Shown here one piece after another: positions 1 through 6,090 of a DNA stretch of 6,090 bases. Each line of letters opens with the position of its first letter. The first letter of the stretch is position 1. Origin of the DNA: a bacterium (GTDB lineage: Bacteria > Krumholzibacteriota > Krumholzibacteriia > JACNKJ01); the NCBI GenBank assembly GCA_014382085.1, contig JACNKJ010000378.1, positions 1-6,090 on the forward strand. Reading direction: 5' to 3'. Both the position numbers and the translations under genes were made by a program. The notes under the pieces are model-generated. The model made no database searches. It was not told where the DNA came from and saw nothing but the letters and a program-made list of their open reading frames with translations.

Positions 1-1
1 C

Positions 2-2194
<2,193 letters not shown>

Positions 2195-2199
2195 GCTTG

Positions 2200-2204
2200 C
2201 CTCC
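2200..2204 (-). promoter_or_regulatory. Ribosome binding site of ppdK
   Basis: The minus strand reads ACGGAGGCAAGC followed by ATG. The GGAGG core is 5 nt from the start codon and sits wholly in the 16-nt gap after the lyase stop codon. It fixes the ppdK start at 2194 and means ppdK has its own ribosome site within a shared transcript. No room remains here for a separate promoter or terminator. Confidence 0.8.
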
Positions 2205-2210
2205 GTATGA

Positions 2211-3614
2211 TCAGGCCTGGGTCCGGCTTGCCGCCTCTTCACCCAGAAAGGACAGGGTCGCGGAAAAATGCCGCAGGAAAGGCGGCTGCTTGAGGATTTT
2301 CATCCCCCTTAGAGTATCTCTCTTCTCGTGTAGCGCAATGATCGATTGCGCCACAAAGTTCATGTGCATGTTGGTGTAAACGCGTCGCGGAATCGCCAGG
2401 CGCACCAGTTCCAAGCGGGCAGTTCGGTTTTCGCCGGTCTTAGGATCGGCGCCACCGAACATGAAGGTGCCGATTTCCACACCCCGGATGCCCGATTCCA
2501 CATACAGATTCACGGCCAGGGACTGGCCCGGAAATTCCTGGGGAGGAATGTGAGGCAGGAACTCGCCGGCATTCAGATAAATGGCGTGCCCTCCAGGAGG
2601 CTCCAAAATGGATACTCCGGCCTCCACCAACTGCTCGCCCAACATTTCCACCTGTCCCACACGGAACCTAAGATAGTCGGGCTCCAGCACTTCGCGGAAG
2701 CCTCGGGCCATGGCCTCAAGATCGCGGCCGGCAAGACCGCCATAAGTGGGGAAACCCTCCACCAGAATGAGAAGGTTGCGGATGCGCTCGGACAGAGCAT
2801 CATCACGCAGGGCCAGGAAGCCCCCCATATTCACCAGGCCGTCCTTCTTGGCGCTCATGGTGCAACCGTCGCCGTAGGAGAACATCTCCTGGACGATTTC
2901 CAAAATGCTCTTGTCGCGATAGCCCGGTTCGCGTTGATGGATGAACCATGCGTTCTCCGCGAAACGAGCCGCGTCGAAGATCAGGGGTAAGCCATGGCGA
3001 TGGCAGATTTCCCCCACCGCACGAATGTTCGCCATGGATACGGGTTGCCCGCCGCCGCTGTTGTTGGTGATGGTCATCATCACCGCCGGGATCTTGTCAA
3101 CGCCCACATCGGCGATGAGTTTTTCCAGGGCATCCACATCCATGTTGCCCTTGAAGCTCGCCACCAGGTGAGGATCTTGGCCTTCAGCGCAAAGTAGATC
3201 CACCGCCTCGGCACCGTTCATTTCCACGTTGGCGCGAGTCGTGTCGAAGTGGCTGTTGTTGGGAATGACCAAGCCGGGCGCGGCGATGGTCTGGAAGAGC
3301 AGATTCTCGGCCACCCGCCCCTGATGGCAGGGAATGACGTTCTGGAAGCCGAATATATCGTGAACGGTTTCCTCGAAGTGGAAGTAGTTCCGACCGCCTG
3401 CGTAGGATTCATCCCCCATCATGATGCCGGCCCACTGGTTGTCGCTCATGGCACTGGTACCGGAATCGGTGAGCAGGTCGATGTAGATTTCTTCGGCGTG
3501 CAACTTGAAAAGATTGTAGCCGGAACGTGCGATGGCCTTCTGCCTCGCCTCAGGACCGATAACCTTGATAGGTTCCACCACTTTGATCTTGAAGGGCTCG
3601 ACGTACTTTTCCAT
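2211..3614 (-). CDS. tnaA: Tryptophanase-family beta-eliminating lyase (PLP-dependent)
   Basis: Cytosolic PLP enzyme of the tryptophanase/tyrosine phenol-lyase (TPL) family, expected to cleave L-tryptophan to indole, pyruvate and ammonium. It has 467 residues, as usual for the family, and aligns end to end with remembered E. coli TnaA and Citrobacter freundii TPL. Visible features: IDLLTDSGT (45-53), GDESYAGG with Glu69 and Tyr71, HQGR (Arg100), Asn185 in TNNSGGGQPVS, FDAARFAEN (Asp214, Arg217), SAKKD with the PLP lysine at Lys257, Asn262, and VRLAIPRR (Arg405, substrate carboxylate). At the three positions that separate the two activities it has Asp124, Ile381 and His449, as in tryptophanases, where TPL has Thr, Arg and Phe. 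Much of the rest (AMSDNQWAGIMMGDE, MFSYGDGCTMS) is more TPL-like. The C-terminus is about 10 residues longer than E. coli TnaA. An in-frame TGA two codons before the ATG, plus GAGGTGA, fixes the start. Family is certain; tryptophan as substrate is a good inference. No tnaB-type permease is in the window. Confidence 0.93.
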   Translation of the reverse strand: MEKYVEPFKIKVVEPIKVIGPEARQKAIARSGYNLFKLHAEEIYIDLLTDSGTSAMSDNQWAGIMMGDESYAGGRNYFHFEETVHDIFGFQNVIPCHQGRVAENLLFQTIAAPGLVIPNNSHFDTTRANVEMNGAEAVDLLCAEGQDPHLVASFKGNMDVDALEKLIADVGVDKIPAVMMTITNNSGGGQPVSMANIRAVGEICHRHGLPLIFDAARFAENAWFIHQREPGYRDKSILEIVQEMFSYGDGCTMSAKKDGLVNMGGFLALRDDALSERIRNLLILVEGFPTYGGLAGRDLEAMARGFREVLEPDYLRFRVGQVEMLGEQLVEAGVSILEPPGGHAIYLNAGEFLPHIPPQEFPGQSLAVNLYVESGIRGVEIGTFMFGGADPKTGENRTARLELVRLAIPRRVYTNMHMNFVAQSIIALHEKRDTLRGMKILKQPPFLRHFSATLSFLGEEAASRTQA

Positions 3615-3617
3615 CCC

Positions 3618-3624
3618 TCACCTC
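3618..3624 (-). promoter_or_regulatory. Ribosome binding site of the lyase gene
   Basis: The minus strand reads ACAAACGAGGTGAGGG followed by ATG. GAGGTGA is a long match to the 16S anti-Shine-Dalgarno sequence at close spacing. Its TGA is also an in-frame stop for the lyase frame, so translation cannot start farther upstream and the ATG at 3614 is the only reasonable start. Confidence 0.75.
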
Positions 3625-3678
3625 GTTTGTTCGCCGCACCAGGCAGCGATGATCCCTGGGAAATCACCCAAGGACCTC

Positions 3679-3707
3679 AGGATATTGACTCCGCGCCTAT
3701 TCATCAA
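3679..3707 (-). promoter_or_regulatory. Possible sigma70-type promoter for the lyase-ppdK operon
   Basis: On the minus strand, TTGATG (3707-3702) and TATCCT (3684-3679) are separated by 17 bp, each matching four of six positions of the -35 and -10 consensus. It lies about 65 bp before the lyase start and downstream of the terminator-like hairpin at 3769-3792, which is where a promoter for a separate unit would be expected. The match is weak and this organism's promoter consensus is unknown. Confidence 0.3.
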
Positions 3708-3768
3708 CACCGCGGCCACGCTTTTCACGAGATACTGACAGAAAGAAAGGATTCGGCTTCACAAAGGA

Positions 3769-3792
3769 CGGCGCCCGGATTTCCGGACGCCG
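3769..3792 (-). terminator. Terminator-like hairpin after the exported-protein gene
   Basis: The minus strand reads CGGCGTCCGGA-AA-TCCGGGCGCCG: an 11-bp inverted repeat including one G-U pair, with the innermost pair likely opening to give a 4-nt loop. It starts about 37 nt past the stop codon at 3830. The following bases (TCCTTTGTG) form only a weak U-tract, so it could be an inefficient intrinsic terminator or a 3'-end stabilising hairpin. Its place between two functionally unrelated genes favours termination. Confidence 0.5.
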
Positions 3793-3809
3793 ATTCTGCA
3801 TGCCGAAAT

Positions 3810-3824
3810 GCGGCCCGGGGCCGC
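3810..3824 (-). repeat. Short GC-only hairpin just past the stop codon
   Basis: GCGGCC and GGCCGC flank a 3-nt loop, forming a 6-bp all-GC stem that begins 5 nt past the stop codon of the exported-protein gene. It has no U-tract of its own and lies about 17 nt before the larger hairpin at 3769-3792. It may help end the transcript or protect its 3' end; a chance GC palindrome is possible. Confidence 0.35.
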
Positions 3825-3829
3825 GATTC

Positions 3830-5425
3830 TCAGCGGATAATCACGAGACGGCCGTAGCTGTCATCTCCGGACTTGTTGTCGACGGTGCGGTAAATGTAGA
3901 CCCCCGAGGCCACCTGCTCGCCCTTCTGATTCCGTGTGTCCCAGACGATGTTCCGCGTGTCGGGATCTTTGTTCTCGGCGGTGAAAATCAGATCTCCCGC
4001 GAGGTTGTAGACCCTTAGGATGGAATCGTCGGTCAGGCCCACAAAACGCACCACATCACCCGGATAGTTGTGATAATTGGGATCTTCCTGCGCGCTCCGG
4101 CCGGTTCTCAGAGGATTGGGCACCGCATAAACTGCGGGCGTGCGATTCAGGTCTTCCGTGGCGGGGAAGTCGAAATTGTATCGTAGACCTACGTCATCGA
4201 GCATGTCCAAAGGCGTGCTGTCGAGAATGTAGTGATCGTGACCACCGTTGTTGGGTCGGTAGCCTCGATCATAGGTGGTAATCGCGTAATCGTAGAAGAA
4301 GCCGTTGTGTACGTCATAATCAAGAAAGACGCGCTTGTCTGTATTGGCGAAAACCGGAGTGAGGGTCTCCCACTCGTAGATGATGTCCAGGGTGACCGGA
4401 TCCTTCTCGTATTCGATCCACCACCAGTAGAACTTGTCGAGTTCCTCGTTCTTGGACAGTTCCCAGATATTTTGCCAGGTATCTTCGCCGTTGACGCGAC
4501 GCCAGATGTGGTAACCCTCGAAATCTTCCACGACGAAATTGGAGAGGTAACCCACCGGGACCAGCCCGTGCTGGAAGGAGGCGTAGAGGCCGAGATCCAG
4601 CTCGAAAACGCAGTCGATGTTGCTGTCAGTCATCACAACCTCACCTGTGTCCAAGCGAGTATAGCGACACCAGAGTTCGATGACGTCGGAGCGCAACTCG
4701 TCGCCCGGAGCGAAGCTGAATTCGGCGTCTCCAGCCCAGGCCTCGGACCAGGCAATCTCAGTATTGAGCGTGATGCTATCGCCGACGGCCAGGTTCAGAA
4801 TTACACCCTGAATGTCCCAGTCCAGGCTCCAGTCGTTGATATCCCAGGCCATCTGCTCGGGATCGGTGGTGCTGGGCACGGAAGTGCCGATGAAACCGAA
4901 GCCCACGCGATATTCGAATCGAATAACCTGGTCGCGACGGCCCTCGTAGCTGCCGTAAATAAGGGGCATGGCGCTGACCATGACCGAGTCTCCGGGCGCC
5001 GCGGGGTCGTCCATCCATCTGGCACCGGTTTGAATCTCGGGCTTCCGGACAATCGTACCCGTTCTTGGATTGTCCCAACGGAAGGTTATCATCTTGTGCT
5101 CACGCCAGCCGAAGGGCAGGAAGTGATGAGGCGGGTTCTCTTCGGTAATGTCAAAATCCGCTACGAGGCCGAAGAAACTGAACTCCGACTCCAACTGGTA
5201 GAATTGCGAGCCGATGGAATCGAGATAGGTGCCCTCAGGGGGATAGAAGGACACCGCATTCCAATCGACGTCGGGGAGATGAAGCGTATCTCCATAGACG
5301 GCGAGAGGAGGAAACTCGGCGGGGTCGCAAATTTCGGCGAAGGACGAGGCGCCCAAGGGGCCCAGCATGCCAACAAACGCGGCCAGCAAGAGGGCGGCGT
5401 TTTTCCCGACAGTCTTGAAAATCAT
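3830..5425 (-). CDS. Exported protein with fibronectin-like module and C-terminal FlgD-Ig/sorting-type domain
   Basis: Not a named family; no enzymatic activity is evident. From the ATG at 5425 it has 531 residues. Residues 1-30 look like a Sec signal peptide: lysines at 4 and 8, a hydrophobic run, then ASSFA and predicted cleavage before Glu31. Cys33 is not in a lipobox. Residues 31 to about 295 are acidic, aromatic-rich and beta-like with no motif I recognise. Residues about 300-390 (FEGYHIWRR ... DYDVHNGFFYDYAITTYD) resemble fibronectin III-like modules of secreted FCB-type proteins; a WWW run sits at 334-336. From VPNP (435-438) to the end (RVYNLAGDL, WDTRNQKGEQVASGVYIYR, final YGRLVIIR) is a FlgD-Ig-like domain of the kind used as, or resembling, a type IX secretion sorting domain. 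A longer reading starts at TTG 5434, but its purine-rich AAGGGA would abut it; AAGGGA is 9 nt from the ATG, so 5425 is preferred. Probably surface-attached or secreted. Confidence 0.88.
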   Translation of the reverse strand: MIFKTVGKNAALLLAAFVGMLGPLGASSFAEICDPAEFPPLAVYGDTLHLPDVDWNAVSFYPPEGTYLDSIGSQFYQLESEFSFFGLVADFDITEENPPHHFLPFGWREHKMITFRWDNPRTGTIVRKPEIQTGARWMDDPAAPGDSVMVSAMPLIYGSYEGRRDQVIRFEYRVGFGFIGTSVPSTTDPEQMAWDINDWSLDWDIQGVILNLAVGDSITLNTEIAWSEAWAGDAEFSFAPGDELRSDVIELWCRYTRLDTGEVVMTDSNIDCVFELDLGLYASFQHGLVPVGYLSNFVVEDFEGYHIWRRVNGEDTWQNIWELSKNEELDKFYWWWIEYEKDPVTLDIIYEWETLTPVFANTDKRVFLDYDVHNGFFYDYAITTYDRGYRPNNGGHDHYILDSTPLDMLDDVGLRYNFDFPATEDLNRTPAVYAVPNPLRTGRSAQEDPNYHNYPGDVVRFVGLTDDSILRVYNLAGDLIFTAENKDPDTRNIVWDTRNQKGEQVASGVYIYRTVDNKSGDDSYGRLVIIR

Positions 5426-5434
5426 CCTCAACAA

Positions 5435-5440
5435 TCCCTT
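5435..5440 (-). promoter_or_regulatory. Weak ribosome binding site that favours the ATG at 5425
   Basis: The minus strand reads AAGGGA-TTGTTGAGG-ATG. AAGGGA is an imperfect Shine-Dalgarno sequence placed 9 nt before the ATG at 5425, but it directly touches the TTG at 5434, too close to serve that codon. This favours the ATG start for the exported protein. Confidence 0.4.
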
Positions 5441-5455
5441 TCCCAGGAATTAAGC

Positions 5456-5516
5456 GACGGAGGGAGCACGGGTGGTTTCGGTCCCACTCCCGAATGGCCA
5501 GCGGCGCCCCTCCGTC
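5456..5516 (-). repeat. Long inverted repeat in the spacer between the two exported-type genes
   Basis: A perfect 9-bp inverted repeat (GACGGAGGG and CCCTCCGTC, arms at 5456-5464 and 5508-5516) encloses 43 nt. Inside it, CGGGTGG and CCACTCCCG can form a second, bulged stem. The element begins about 12 nt past the upstream stop codon and ends about 30 nt before the downstream start. There is no U-tract on the minus strand (GCTTAATTCC follows), so it is not a typical intrinsic terminator; mRNA processing or a leaky terminator are possible. Confidence 0.4.
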
Positions 5517-5528
5517 CCGATATCGGCG

Positions 5529-6090
5529 CTAGTTCAGTTCCTTGGGCACTTCCAAAATGTCCACAAGGATATGATCAATCAGCAATTTGGCGTGGCCCCT
5601 ATCCAAATAGTAGGGGTGGAAGCCTACTGCCACATTCTTGTGATCGGTGCCTGCGGGCATTCCCATCACGGCGATGTGGAGGCCATGCTCCGGGCCGGCC
5701 GCGCCGCCCCAGAGGGAATCGGCGCCGTAGATATCATCGTCGACATCGTACTTCACAGACCAGAAGGCTTCACGATACTGTTGGCCGTTCGCCGTGTAGA
5801 TATCATTGTTCCAGACCGGATCAGTTCCGAATCGCGTCCTGTTGTTGGCGACCACGTAATTGAGCAGAGGCACGAATTCATTGGTTCGGAAAGCGGTGGG
5901 CGGTTGTAAAAATCGACCGAACCAAGCCCAGTTGTAAATTTCCGCATCGGGCACACCAAAGTATCCACCGCCGCCGAATGGCTCAAGAACCTCGGCGCCA
6001 TACTCGAACCAATCCAAGGTGGCTTGATTCATCTTAAGAGTTCCAGGCAGGGCGTAGGTGTTCGGGATATCGATGCCTTCCTGTAACTCG
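5529..6090 (-). CDS. Unrecognised protein, C-terminal 186 residues only
   Basis: The frame is open from the right edge to a TAG at 5529-5531, giving 186 visible residues. An internal ATG at 6032 has no Shine-Dalgarno sequence and the frame continues upstream as protein-like sequence (ELQEGIDIPNTYALPGTLK), so I read this as the 3' end of a larger gene starting off-window. The visible part is rich in aromatic residues, Asn, Asp and Gly (YNWAWFGRF, YDVDDDIYGADSLWGG) with no cysteine, which suits an extracytoplasmic domain. The end (VAVGFHPYYLDRGHAKLLIDHIL) recalls the C-terminal strand and helix of large secreted proteins in FCB-type bacteria, but I cannot name a family. Unlike its downstream neighbour it lacks a FlgD-Ig-like tail. 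It lies 103 bp upstream of that neighbour on the same strand, so co-transcription is possible. That it is a real coding region is well supported by frame, length and plausible composition. Confidence 0.78.
   Translation of the reverse strand, partial: ELQEGIDIPNTYALPGTLKMNQATLDWFEYGAEVLEPFGGGGYFGVPDAEIYNWAWFGRFLQPPTAFRTNEFVPLLNYVVANNRTRFGTDPVWNNDIYTANGQQYREAFWSVKYDVDDDIYGADSLWGGAAGPEHGLHIAVMGMPAGTDHKNVAVGFHPYYLDRGHAKLLIDHILVDILEVPKELN

Noticed and set aside
2211..3614. Calling the lyase tyrosine phenol-lyase
   Set aside because: The phenol-binding Arg381 and the TPL-type Thr124 and Phe448 are replaced by Ile381, Asp124 and His449, which match tryptophanase.
3249..3857. A 202-codon open frame on the plus strand
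   Set aside because: It overlaps the lyase N-terminus, the spacer and the end of the exported-protein gene on the opposite strand, has no ribosome site, and does not resemble a protein family.
5325..5340. Lipoprotein signal at Cys33 of the exported protein
   Set aside because: The residues before the Cys (SSFAEIC) do not form a lipobox, which needs a small residue at -1 and usually Leu at -3.
4232..5863. A 543-codon open frame on the plus strand
   Set aside because: It starts at GTG with no ribosome site, runs antisense across two genes and their spacer, and its translation has no recognisable motif. The minus-strand frames show a signal peptide and domain motifs, so this is an antisense shadow.
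5529..6032. A complete 167-residue gene starting at the ATG at 6032
   Set aside because: No Shine-Dalgarno sequence precedes this ATG, and the frame stays open and protein-like to the window edge, so it is better read as the end of a longer gene.

Overview
This window reads entirely from the minus strand and holds four protein genes in the order of transcription (right to left): the 3' end of an unrecognised gene (5529-6090, running off the right edge), a large exported protein with a C-terminal FlgD-Ig/sorting-type domain (3830-5425), a tryptophanase-family lyase (2211-3614), and the first 731 codons of pyruvate, phosphate dikinase (2-2194, running off the left edge). I see no tRNA, rRNA, CRISPR array, insertion sequence or phage gene. 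No gene-free stretch exceeds 300 bases; the gaps are 103 bp (5426-5528), 215 bp (3615-3829) and 16 bp (2195-2210).

Organism: the DNA is moderately GC-rich. The exported protein carries a mid-protein 'FEGYHIWRR ... NGFFYDYAITTYD' module and a C-terminal 'VPNP ... RVYNLAGDL ... WDTRNQKGEQVASGVYIYR' domain. From memory of the families, this combination is common in the wider FCB superphylum and neighbouring candidate phyla (Eisenbacteria, Krumholzibacteria, Latescibacteria, KSB1-type lineages). The phylum assignment is inference and only moderately secure.

Metabolic half (2-3614): the lyase and ppdK are separated by 16 nt, with a clear Shine-Dalgarno sequence in the gap, so they are very probably co-transcribed. 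The lyase should split tryptophan into indole, pyruvate and ammonium. PPDK interconverts pyruvate and phosphoenolpyruvate. Together they suggest a short route from amino-acid-derived pyruvate to PEP for gluconeogenesis, or a PPi-linked pyruvate/PEP step in fermentation. The three pocket positions that separate tryptophanase from tyrosine phenol-lyase all carry the tryptophanase residue, although much of the surrounding scaffold reads like tyrosine phenol-lyase.

Exported half (3615-6090): two genes without assignable enzymatic activity are separated by a 103-bp spacer with a long inverted repeat. Downstream of the exported-protein gene are two consecutive GC-rich hairpins, the second terminator-like. 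A possible sigma70-type promoter follows, then the lyase, so the two halves are probably separate transcription units. I found no strong candidate for a wholly new system; the points most worth a second look are the lyase-ppdK pairing, the lyase's mixed sequence character, and the unassigned exported proteins.
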